From contig QYQN01000131.1 in NCBI GenBank assembly GCA_007280895.1, forward strand, positions 1 through 34,237: a stretch of 34,237 nt of DNA, read 5' to 3'. The first letter of the stretch is position 1. Every line of letters starts with the position of its first letter. The position numbers and the translations under genes are program-made. The DNA comes from Methylococcaceae bacterium (lineage in GTDB: Bacteria > Pseudomonadota > Gammaproteobacteria > Methylococcales > Methylomonadaceae). Below are positions 20,889 through 28,659 of this stretch, piece by piece. The notes below the pieces were generated by a model, which saw only the letters and a program-made list of their open reading frames with translations, was not told the DNA's origin and did not search any database.

Positions 20889-21542
20889 ATGAAAAATAAT
20901 TTTGATTTGATTATATTTGATTGGGATGGGACATTAATTGATTCTATTGATTGGATTGCTCAGTGTTTGCAAGCTGCAGGGGAAAATTGTGGTTTTGCAG
21001 TACCAGAGCAACAACAAGCAAAAGATGTTATCGGCTTAAGCATTGATCATGCGATTAAAAAATTGTTTCCAATGGCTAACGCCGAAGAGCAGCAAAATTT
21101 GATTAATTATTATGCTGAGGCGTATCTTTCTAAAGAGATTTGTCCTGCAGATTTATTTTCTGGTGTTGTAGGCATGTTAGAAAAATTGCGTGAGTATGGA
21201 TTTCAGTTGGCTGTAGCAACGGGCAAGACTCGTAATGGATTAAACGTTGCTCTTTCTAAAACATTAACTAAAGAGTTTTTTTGTGTTACACGTTGTGCAG
21301 ATGAGACTGCATCAAAGCCTGATCCTAAAATGCTTAATGAAATATTACATCATACATCTATTGCAAAGACGCGTGCTTTAATGGTGGGTGATTCAGCGCA
21401 TGATTTGCAGATGGCTAATTATGCAAATATTGCTGCGGTTGCGGTATCTTGTGGTGCGCATTCGACAGCAGTGCTACAACATTACCAACCTATGTTATGT
21501 TTGCCCTACGCGACTGATTTACTAGCTTACCTATCAGATTAA
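20889..21542 (+). CDS. HAD-superfamily phosphatase (phosphoglycolate phosphatase-like)
   Basis: Soluble HAD hydrolase of subfamily IA with the DWDGT nucleophile motif (D11, D13), a helical cap in the first 80 residues, the second motif around VATGKTRNGL, a conserved lysine in SKPDPKML and the acidic motif MVGDSAHDLQMA. The Gph-like motifs suggest a small phosphate ester as substrate, but the natural substrate cannot be read from sequence. It follows rluC by five bases and is followed by an S49 peptidase, the same order as in Pseudomonas. Confidence 0.88.
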   Translation: MKNNFDLIIFDWDGTLIDSIDWIAQCLQAAGENCGFAVPEQQQAKDVIGLSIDHAIKKLFPMANAEEQQNLINYYAEAYLSKEICPADLFSGVVGMLEKLREYGFQLAVATGKTRNGLNVALSKTLTKEFFCVTRCADETASKPDPKMLNEILHHTSIAKTRALMVGDSAHDLQMANYANIAAVAVSCGAHSTAVLQHYQPMLCLPYATDLLAYLSD

Positions 21543-21546
21543 ATTT

Positions 21547-22521
21547 ATGGAACATCAAAATAATTCAAATAAACCTAACGTTGATAATGCGCCTGTTTGG
21601 GAGCGAGAAGTCATCGAAAAGCTTGTTTATGCTGCGCTCCGTGAGCAAAAGTCTACTCGATGTTGGGGGATTTTTTTTAAATGCTTAATGTTTGCTTATT
21701 TACTGGCCTTATTAGGCATTGTTGCTTTTCCAAAGTTTAAAGTAAGCATGACTTCAGCTAATGAATATCATACTGCAGTTGTTAATATTGCTGGAATGAT
21801 TGCTGAAAACAAGGAAACAAATGCGGCTGATATTATTGAAAGTTTAAGATCAGCAGTAAAGGATGAAAAAACTAAAGGTATTATTTTGCATGCTAATTCA
21901 CCTGGCGGAAGTCCAGTGCAATCAGCATATATTTATGAAGAAATAAGGTTTATTAAAAAAAACCATCCCAATTTACCCATTTATGCTGTGGTGAGTGATA
22001 TGTGCGCATCGGGTTGTTATTACATTGTTTCTGCAGCAGATAAGATTTATGTGAATCCTTCTAGTTTAATTGGTTCAATTGGTGTACTTATGGATGGCTT
22101 TGGTTTTGTCGATGTTATGCAAAAATTTGGTGTAGAAAGGAGGTTATTAACTGCAGGTGCGCATAAAGCTATGCTTGATCCCTTTTCACCTGTTAAAGAG
22201 GATGAAAAGAGTTACATGAAGGACTTATTGAATCAAGTTCATGTGCAGTTTATTAATGCTGTTAAAGCTGGGCGTGGAGAGCGTTTAAAAGAAACAGATG
22301 ATATGTTTTCTGGTCTTGTTTGGACAGGTGAAGGTGCCTTATCTTTAGGTCTGGTTGATGAATTTGGGGCGGAAGATTATGTAGCTAAAGAGGTTATTGG
22401 TGCAGAAAATAAAGTTGATTTTACCAAGCAAGAAAAGTTGCTAGATAAAGTGGCAGGTAAGTTTGGGATTGCATTTGGACAAGCAATACAACAAATTATG
22501 CACAGATCTACTTTGCAGTGA
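21547..22521 (+). CDS. sppA: S49-family membrane peptidase (SppA-like)
   Basis: Signal-peptide peptidase-type serine protease with one N-terminal membrane segment (about 43-62, FKCLMFAYLLALLGIVAF), placing the catalytic domain on the periplasmic side. The motif normally written ASGGYY is ASGCYY here, with catalytic S155; the general-base lysine is K207 in TAGAHKAML. The segment ILHANSPGGSPVQSA forms the oxyanion region. At 324 residues it is the short single-domain form, unlike the double-domain E. coli SppA. It would degrade cleaved signal peptides or membrane fragments. It starts four bases after the HAD gene. Confidence 0.88.
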   Translation: MEHQNNSNKPNVDNAPVWEREVIEKLVYAALREQKSTRCWGIFFKCLMFAYLLALLGIVAFPKFKVSMTSANEYHTAVVNIAGMIAENKETNAADIIESLRSAVKDEKTKGIILHANSPGGSPVQSAYIYEEIRFIKKNHPNLPIYAVVSDMCASGCYYIVSAADKIYVNPSSLIGSIGVLMDGFGFVDVMQKFGVERRLLTAGAHKAMLDPFSPVKEDEKSYMKDLLNQVHVQFINAVKAGRGERLKETDDMFSGLVWTGEGALSLGLVDEFGAEDYVAKEVIGAENKVDFTKQEKLLDKVAGKFGIAFGQAIQQIMHRSTLQ

Positions 22522-22525
22522 AAAT

Positions 22526-23194
22526 ATGCGAATTTTAGTTGTCGAAGATGAGCGCGTGCTGCGCGAACAAATTCATGATTATTTCATGAGCGCAGGTTTT
22601 GCTGTTGATATGGCCTCTACTGGCGCTGAAGGAGAGTACATGATTAAAGAGTATGCTCTTGATGTCGTGATTTTAGACTTAGGACTCCCAGATTTCTCAG
22701 GAATTGAGCTAATAACGCGTATTCGCAAAGCAAATATAAAGATTCCTATTTTAATTTTAACAGCTAGAAGTCGTTGGCAAGATAAAGTTGCTGGTTTAGA
22801 GTCTGGTGCCGATGATTATTTAATAAAGCCGTTTCATTACGAAGAATTGTTTGCACGAATAAATGCATTAATTCGGCGTTCTGCTGGGGGTGCGCAACCA
22901 ATTTTGACGCATGATAATTTCGAACTTAATACCTTGGCACAAGAGGTATTTGTGGATGGAAAAAAGCTGGAATTGACGGCGTATGAATATAAAGTTTTAG
23001 AATATTTAATGTATCAAAAAGGTTGTTTGGTCTCTAAAGCAGTTTTAACTGCGCATATATATGATGAAAATTTTGATCGAGATAGTAATGTTATTGAAGT
23101 GTTTATAGGTAGGCTTAGAAAAAAATTAGATCCTGATGGTTCTAGAAAGCCAATTGAAACGTTAAGAGGAAGAGGATACCGAATTTCTACCTGA
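22526..23194 (+). CDS. OmpR/PhoB-family response regulator without an adjacent kinase
   Basis: DNA-binding two-component regulator. The receiver domain (about 1-115) has the acidic pocket E7-D8, phospho-acceptor D51 (VVILDLGLPDFSG), T79 and K101 (LIKPF), all the residues needed for phosphorylation. The C-terminal winged helix (about 125-222) ends RGRGYRIST. I place the start at ATG 22526, which gives the canonical MRILVVEDE beginning; a longer in-frame start would lie within the peptidase gene. PhoP, QseB and PmrA are the nearest subtypes by appearance. No histidine kinase gene is nearby: the next gene is metA on the opposite strand. Confidence 0.93.
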   Translation: MRILVVEDERVLREQIHDYFMSAGFAVDMASTGAEGEYMIKEYALDVVILDLGLPDFSGIELITRIRKANIKIPILILTARSRWQDKVAGLESGADDYLIKPFHYEELFARINALIRRSAGGAQPILTHDNFELNTLAQEVFVDGKKLELTAYEYKVLEYLMYQKGCLVSKAVLTAHIYDENFDRDSNVIEVFIGRLRKKLDPDGSRKPIETLRGRGYRIST

Positions 23195-23221
23195 TTGTTT
23201 TTGGCATGAGCAACATTTTGT

Positions 23222-24292
23222 TTATTTTGGTAAGTTAAGTGGGTTTTCTGGGTTTACGCCATCCATAAATGGCTTGCGCCTATCTTGATTTGTGAGTTGA
23301 TATATTTTACCTAGCCAATTATTAAAAACTGCTTTTGCAGTGTCTCGCCATGTGTTGTCTAAATGCTCGAGAATTAACTTTTCTGGGAATTCTATAGGCG
23401 GTAGATCTAGTGCTTTTGCGTTAATGAGATCATTTTTATAAGTAGTTAAAATGTCTTGAGCTATTGGATTAAAAAAGTTTTCTGGAAAAACCGGATAATC
23501 TGCTATTTCTGCTCGATAAAATCTAGCTATTTCTCGTTTGTATTCTTTTAGCAAACTAATGTCATCGTATTCAGGGTGGCCTTGAAAGAAAACGATTCTA
23601 AAGCCATCTTCACTAACCGCGAGATGAACTCCAGCGTCTTTGCTATGCGCTAAGACTTTCAATCCATGATGTTCTATATCTTCTTTAAAAACTTCATTAA
23701 AACGTGAGTGAGGAACGTCAAATCGAGTATTGATTTCAGCAACTAGTGGGTGCGAGCGATCAATTACCGTGTGAGAAAATACGCCCCATCGCTTTGAGGG
23801 TAGGCGTGTTCTTGCAATACCATAACGGTATTGGATTATGGCATGAGTCGCTAAGCATGAGCACAATACTGATGCAACATGCTCTCTTGCCCATGAAAAT
23901 ACTTCCGTCAATGGTAGCCAAAACGCCTCTTCTGGAAGTTGGTCTTGAGTGACATTCGCTCCGCTAATAATAAGTGCATCTAAGCCATCTTGTTTAATTT
24001 GCTCAAAAGATTCGTAATATTTTTCAATATGTGCTTGGGCGTCAGGGCTTCTTTTTAATCCGTCAATGGTAAACGGATGGACATGAAATTGAACAATTTG
24101 ATTGCAGGCACCCACTAATCTAAAAAACTGTCTTTCTGTTGCTTCTAGGGCGGCATCTGGCATCATATTAAGAAGTCCAATATGCATTTCTCTAATATCT
24201 TGCTGGCAGGCACGATTAGGATCAATAATTTCCTCGCCTTCATCTCGTAAGCGTTGAAAGGTTGGGAGATTGGTGTGTGCAACAATGGGCAT
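23222..24292 (-). CDS. metA: Homoserine O-acyltransferase MetA
   Basis: Activates homoserine by O-acylation, the committed step of methionine synthesis. The class I glutamine amidotransferase-like fold has catalytic C146 in SCLATHA, and H239 and E241 in QGHPEYD. The position that separates succinyl- from acetyl-transferring MetA proteins (Gly or Glu at 111 in characterised enzymes) appears to be T115 in SGANVT, so the acyl donor is uncertain. 356 residues is somewhat longer than E. coli MetA (309). It is the last gene of a three-gene minus-strand unit and converges on the response regulator with only 27 bases between. Confidence 0.9.
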   Translation of the reverse strand: MPIVAHTNLPTFQRLRDEGEEIIDPNRACQQDIREMHIGLLNMMPDAALEATERQFFRLVGACNQIVQFHVHPFTIDGLKRSPDAQAHIEKYYESFEQIKQDGLDALIISGANVTQDQLPEEAFWLPLTEVFSWAREHVASVLCSCLATHAIIQYRYGIARTRLPSKRWGVFSHTVIDRSHPLVAEINTRFDVPHSRFNEVFKEDIEHHGLKVLAHSKDAGVHLAVSEDGFRIVFFQGHPEYDDISLLKEYKREIARFYRAEIADYPVFPENFFNPIAQDILTTYKNDLINAKALDLPPIEFPEKLILEHLDNTWRDTAKAVFNNWLGKIYQLTNQDRRKPFMDGVNPENPLNLPK

Positions 24293-24313
24293 GATGACTA
24301 AGTCCAGAATTTT

Positions 24314-25156
24314 TTATTTATGACTGATTGCTTGTGCTATTAAAGCGATAAAGTCATCTTCACATTTAACTTCGGCAGCATCAGTCGCATCAATTGTGTA
24401 GCCATATTGATCAGCAATGGCTTCATATCTAGGTATTCTTGATTTGAATAATTCAGGAAAAATCCAAGAAACAAACTCATCTGGCGGCATCAAATTACTG
24501 TTTGCATAATTGTGAAGCACTAAAAATTCATTTAGTTTGGTATCTAAAAAATCTTCACGGTAATACAGTGGTTTAGGGTCATTTTTTGCCCTATCAATGA
24601 TTGTTTGTTCAAGATCAGGGGGAATTTTAATATAGATAATTAGGCTATGTTGTGCAAGCGTTGTTAAGGTTTCTTGATTATCTAGCTCACAAACACTACC
24701 ACCAGCATCATTTATAAAATGCTTGTACCCGTAGATGTCTTCTGCTTTATGTATAAAGTCAGGGACATCCAGCATAGCGGATACTTCTGCATGATGATGA
24801 AGTTGCTGTCTACGCTTAAATTCTAGATGTGAAAGTCCGCCTAATTGTGGATTTCCTAATTTCCCTAAAAAACTTGATACAGCAGCTAAATTATCAACAG
24901 TTATTTTGCTGCTGATGTATATCGAGTCAGACAGTAAAAGTTCTCTTAGAAATGGAACGCTTATCGCATGACGTTTTATGTTATCAAGAATGGGTTCTTT
25001 TAAGTATTTAGTTCCTATGCGGTAATCGCCTGAGTAATGAAACCATTTTGCTTTGGGTAGTTTATTGGCTAAAGTGGTTTTTCCGGCGCCAGACATGCCA
25101 AGTAAAGTGATTCTTTTGGATTGCCAATCAAGAAACTCTTGTGAGGTCATTTTCAT
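24314..25156 (-). CDS. P-loop NTPase/kinase-like protein of unknown function
   Basis: A 280-residue soluble protein with a clear Walker A motif, GMSGAGKTT at 20-28, close to the N-terminus. The layout (P-loop after a short beta strand, then FHYSGDYRIGTKYL) resembles small-molecule kinases and shikimate- or gluconate-kinase-like folds. HFINDAGGSVCEL and LIIYIKIP could supply Walker B and core strands. I do not recognise a named family. It lies nine bases after the small acidic gene and 21 bases before metA, so the three are probably one transcript. The function may relate to methionine metabolism, but position is the only evidence. Confidence 0.7.
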   Translation of the reverse strand: MKMTSQEFLDWQSKRITLLGMSGAGKTTLANKLPKAKWFHYSGDYRIGTKYLKEPILDNIKRHAISVPFLRELLLSDSIYISSKITVDNLAAVSSFLGKLGNPQLGGLSHLEFKRRQQLHHHAEVSAMLDVPDFIHKAEDIYGYKHFINDAGGSVCELDNQETLTTLAQHSLIIYIKIPPDLEQTIIDRAKNDPKPLYYREDFLDTKLNEFLVLHNYANSNLMPPDEFVSWIFPELFKSRIPRYEAIADQYGYTIDATDAAEVKCEDDFIALIAQAISHK

Positions 25157-25165
25157 TGAAATTAC

Positions 25166-25465
25166 CTATTCTTTTAAAAGATTGTCAATTAGGTTAATTT
25201 CATCAGTTTTTTTATATTCATCATCTGAATAGCCTAGGTCATCATTTTCAACATCATCAAAAGGCGCGCTCCAATCTTCAGGAGCCTCAATAAAATCAAA
25301 CGTTGAGTTATACCAACTTTCTTGATCATATTCGCCGATGTCGCCATTTAAATATTGAACTTCAATGGTTTCATCTTTTTCATCAAAGGCAACAATTTTA
25401 AATTTTAGGTTGTTTTCCAAGTCTTTATACCAGCTATCGAGAATCGGATCAGCTATGGTGGTCAT
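25166..25465 (-). CDS. Small acidic conserved hypothetical protein
   Basis: A 99-residue, strongly acidic protein with no membrane segment or signal peptide. The N-terminal part (PILDSWYKDLEN, then FKIVAFDEKDETIEVQYLNG) reads like a small beta domain seen in uncharacterised gammaproteobacterial proteins; it may be the family DUF6763, but I cannot verify that. The tail (DDVENDDLGYSDDEYKK) is low-complexity acidic. It is the first gene of the unit with the P-loop protein and metA. Confidence 0.65.
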   Translation of the reverse strand: MTTIADPILDSWYKDLENNLKFKIVAFDEKDETIEVQYLNGDIGEYDQESWYNSTFDFIEAPEDWSAPFDDVENDDLGYSDDEYKKTDEINLIDNLLKE

Positions 25466-26334
25466 TAATATGCCTCAATCAATAGAAATTGTGTAGAGCT
25501 CGTTTGGCTCGTGTCTAGGGTTTATTTGTACAGAATACAAATTACAAAAAAAAATGCAAATAAGCTTTGTTTATTATTGAGCACGGTGATGATTTAAAAA
25601 ATTAAGCTTATGATTTTTATATTTTATTTTATGAGCTATTTGTTCTTATTTTTGTGAATAGTGGACGCTGATTCAGCTGGTCTCTTAATTTGCTGAGCGT
25701 AGTATGATGCTACTAGTCCTATATTATAGGGCACGAGTTAAAATAGAAACCCTTATCAAAAAGTTAGTAAATATAATTGCAGAATGGATTTTATGCTCAT
25801 GGCAGTAATACGTTTGGCTCAAGCCGTTCGCACGCCAGTTTGTTATATGCTGTGAAGGTTTGGTGATTTATTACATGCCTCAACAAAAATGCTGAGAATG
25901 CCAGTCTGTTGGCGAATAAGCCATGTTGATGAAATTGTCGCTTACTAAGAACATATCCACACGCGCTGAGCAACGCTGTTTTTAATTAACGCATGTGTTA
26001 GTAGGTGTCTAAAAATGTATTTTATATCCTCTTGATGAAATGAGCTTTTTGATGGGACAAAGGTGATTTTTTTTACTTGATGTTTTTATTAGCTTAACTT
26101 GGGGGAAAGGCTTTAATTGTTTAGCACGCCAGTTTTTTTATTTCAGATACTAAGTCATGGTACGGGTATAATATGCATATTATTATAGTGTGAACGAGTT
26201 AGTTGATGCAGTAGTTTTGCTACATCACTTGATGTTTCGGATAATTACTATGAGCTTGTTTTTTTATTTAAAATAAAGATATATATTGTGTGAAAGTGAT
26301 TTGTTTGTTTCGGTGTATTTCAGGATAGGTTTTT
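25466..26334. other. Long intergenic region before degQ
   Basis: About 870 bases with no credible coding frame on either strand. It is AT-rich with stops in all frames. Visible elements: a 13-base palindrome CCTATA-T-TATAGG (25718-25730), a 12-base direct repeat GCACGCCAGTTT at 25830-25841 and 26124-26135, a related GCCAGTCTGTT near 25899, and a TATAAT at 26167-26172 without a good -35 that could serve degQ. It should hold the promoters of both the metA unit and degQ. The rest may be decayed sequence or an unrecognised small RNA. Confidence 0.5.
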
Positions 26335-27696
26335 ATGAAAAGTCAACGATCATCTGTTTTATATTTTCTTGTCTTGCTTTTGTTTTTTACAGGCGGCGAT
26401 TTAGCTTGTATTGCTGCATTGCCTGTAACAGTCAGTGGGCAGACTTTGCCTTCATTAGCACCAATGCTTGAAAAAAGCATGCCAGCGGTGGTGAATATTT
26501 CAACATCCACAAATATTCAAGTTAATGATAACCCCTTGCTTCAAGATCCTTTTTTTAGGCATTTTTATAATTTACCTAGTCAGCCGCGTAAGCAACAAAA
26601 AAATAGTTTAGGCTCGGGCGTTATTGTTGATAAGGGGCAAGGTTTGGTTTTAACTAACAATCATGTTATTGATAAAGCGGATAAAATAGCTGTAACTTTA
26701 AATGATGGTCGCCAATTAAATGCTGAGTTGGTGGGCACTGATCCTGAAGCAGATATTGCTGTAATTCGTATTCCAGCAGATCATTTAACGCAATTGCCAA
26801 TTGCTGATTCAAGTCAATTAAGAGTGGGGGATTTCGTTGTCGCAATTGGCAATCCGTTTGGTTTAGGGCAAACAGTAACGTCTGGAATCATTAGTGCTTT
26901 AGGTCGATCAGGGCTTGGTATCGAAGGCTATGAAGATTTTATTCAGACAGATGCTTCGATTAATCCAGGTAATTCTGGAGGTGCGTTAGTTAATTTACAG
27001 GGCGAATTCATTGGAATGAACACGGCTATTCTTGCACCGACGGGCGGAAATGTTGGTATTGGGTTTGCCATTCCTTCTAATATGGTTATGTCAATTAAGG
27101 ATTCTCTTGTTAAGCATGGTGAAGTGCGACGTGGTTTGCTGGGAATTACTAGTCAAGATTTAACGCCCGAGTTAGTTAATGCTTTTAATTTAGAAAGTAA
27201 GCATGGAGCGGTAATTAGTAGTATTGAAAGTCATTCACCCGCAGCTAAGGCTGGCTTAGAGCCAGGTGATATCATAGTTTCGGCAAATGGCCATTACGTT
27301 AAAAATAGCCACGATATAAGAAATATTATTGGATTGATGCAGATTGGTGATGCTGTTGATATTGAATACTTTCATGGCAATGAAAAAAAACAAGTGACAG
27401 CTACTATTGTTAAGCCAGAGCGTCCTGAGATTTTAGGTGAAAAATTACATCGAAAACTGCGAGGAATTATGTTGAGCGATAGCTCAAAAAATCAGATTGA
27501 GGGAGTGTTGATTGAAAAAATTGATACTGTATCTGAGGTGTGGCGGATTGGGCTTAGACCGGGCGATGTGATCGTATCGGTTAATCGATTTAGAATTCAT
27601 AATTTAGAAGAGCTTAAGCGGGTGATTGATCCAAATGGTAGTTTACTTATTAATATTCAGCGAGGTCAGGAAGGTTTTTTTCTTGTTCTTCAATAG
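26335..27696 (+). CDS. degQ: HtrA/Deg-family periplasmic serine protease
   Basis: Periplasmic quality-control protease. A Sec signal peptide covers about residues 1-28 (Arg, then a VLYFLVLLLFF core; probable signal peptidase I cleavage near IAA). The trypsin-like domain carries the triad H110 (LTNNHVID), D140 (DPEADIAVI) and S214 (NPGNSGGAL). Two PDZ domains follow: one with LEPGDIIVSANG and one with LRPGDVIVSVN. The 453 residues match DegQ/DegP; I cannot separate DegQ, DegP and MucD with certainty. A CIAA near the signal cleavage site lacks the lipobox pattern. Confidence 0.93.
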   Translation: MKSQRSSVLYFLVLLLFFTGGDLACIAALPVTVSGQTLPSLAPMLEKSMPAVVNISTSTNIQVNDNPLLQDPFFRHFYNLPSQPRKQQKNSLGSGVIVDKGQGLVLTNNHVIDKADKIAVTLNDGRQLNAELVGTDPEADIAVIRIPADHLTQLPIADSSQLRVGDFVVAIGNPFGLGQTVTSGIISALGRSGLGIEGYEDFIQTDASINPGNSGGALVNLQGEFIGMNTAILAPTGGNVGIGFAIPSNMVMSIKDSLVKHGEVRRGLLGITSQDLTPELVNAFNLESKHGAVISSIESHSPAAKAGLEPGDIIVSANGHYVKNSHDIRNIIGLMQIGDAVDIEYFHGNEKKQVTATIVKPERPEILGEKLHRKLRGIMLSDSSKNQIEGVLIEKIDTVSEVWRIGLRPGDVIVSVNRFRIHNLEELKRVIDPNGSLLINIQRGQEGFFLVLQ

Positions 27697-27714
27697 AGAA
27701 TTGATTTAATTCTC
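27696..27714 (+). other. Hairpin overlapping the degQ stop codon
   Basis: GAGAATT/AATTCTC forms a perfect 7-bp stem with a 5-base loop, beginning in the last base of the stop codon. No T run follows, so it is not a standard terminator; it may stabilise the mRNA 3' end or partly separate degQ from moaB, which starts 23 bases later. Confidence 0.4.
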
Positions 27715-27736
27715 GCCTAGTCAATGAGGTAGTTAT

Positions 27737-28258
27737 ATGAGTTATGAATTAGATTTTGTTCCCTTGTCTATTGCAATATTAAGCGTATCTGACACGAGAT
27801 CAGAAGATAATGATATTTCTGGGAATCTCTTGGCTAAAAAGATCCAAGATGCAAGCCATTTATTTTATGAAAAGAAAGTAGTTAAAGATGATAAGTATCT
27901 TATCAGATCCGCAGTTTCTCAATGGATAGCTTCAGTTGATGTAAATATAATTATTACAACAGGCGGTACTGGAGTTACTGGTAGAGATGGAACGCCTGAG
28001 GCTGTTGTTCCATTATTGGACAAAACCCTTGAGGGCTTTGGTGAGATTTTTAGACTATTGTCTTACCAGTCTATTAAAACTTCAGCAATTCAATCACGTG
28101 CCCTTGCTGGTGTTGCAAATGGGACGTATATTTTTTGTTTGCCAGGATCTTCTGATGCATGTATTACTGCATGGGAAATGCTGATTAAAGAGCAACTAGA
28201 CAATCGCACAATACCATGTAATTTAGTTAAATTAATACCTAGATTATTGGAGCGTTAA
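27737..28258 (+). CDS. moaB: Molybdenum cofactor biosynthesis protein MoaB
   Basis: MoaB/Mog-type protein of the molybdopterin pathway. It carries the nucleotide/MPT-binding motifs SVSDTRSEDNDISG near residue 16 and TTGGTGVTGRDGTPEAV near residue 74. MoaB resembles the adenylyltransferase MogA, and in E. coli its own role is unclear. 173 residues matches MoaB. No other moa genes are in the window. Confidence 0.93.
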   Translation: MSYELDFVPLSIAILSVSDTRSEDNDISGNLLAKKIQDASHLFYEKKVVKDDKYLIRSAVSQWIASVDVNIIITTGGTGVTGRDGTPEAVVPLLDKTLEGFGEIFRLLSYQSIKTSAIQSRALAGVANGTYIFCLPGSSDACITAWEMLIKEQLDNRTIPCNLVKLIPRLLER

Positions 28259-28259
28259 T

Positions 28260-28643
28260 ATAAATATCTACTTGTCTATTGGTGCGTTGAGTGCATTTAT
28301 GGGTATTGCGCTCGGAGCTTTTGGTGCGCATGGTTTAAAAATGATCTTGAGCTCTGAGTTAATGGCAGTTTTTCAAACTGCCGTCACCTATCAGATGTGG
28401 CATAGTTTTGCGCTTATTTTAATTGCATTGATGATGGATATGAATATTAACTCTAATACCAAGTTACTCGTTTGGGCTGCACGATTAATTGGAATTGGTA
28501 TAGTATTTTTTTCAGGTAGTTTATATTTTTTGGCTGTGTTCAATTGTCATTGGTTAGGCGTTATCACTCCTATCGGCGGCATTAGTTTTCTCATGGCTTG
28601 GTTATTAATATTTATTTTTTCGCTTAAGGGCTATCGAAAGTAA
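28260..28643 (+). CDS. DUF423 (YgdD/TMEM256-like) small membrane protein
   Basis: Small inner-membrane protein with about four hydrophobic segments and the family block GIALGAFGAHGLK near the N-terminus; function unknown. The start is unusual. No ATG or GTG precedes the block; a TTG at 28272 has no ribosome site. The ATA at 28260 has GGAG seven bases upstream (28249-28252) and would give MNIYLSIGALSAF, which resembles the usual family start, so I place the start there. The gene begins one base after the moaB stop. The exact start is inferred. Confidence 0.85.
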   Translation: MNIYLSIGALSAFMGIALGAFGAHGLKMILSSELMAVFQTAVTYQMWHSFALILIALMMDMNINSNTKLLVWAARLIGIGIVFFSGSLYFLAVFNCHWLGVITPIGGISFLMAWLLIFIFSLKGYRK

Positions 28644-28659
28644 TATTATGGAGCACTTT

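Noticed and set aside
26403-26420. Possible lipoprotein cysteine in the DegQ signal peptide
   Set aside because: The residues before Cys25 (Asp-Leu-Ala) do not fit a lipobox; a signal peptidase I site is more likely.
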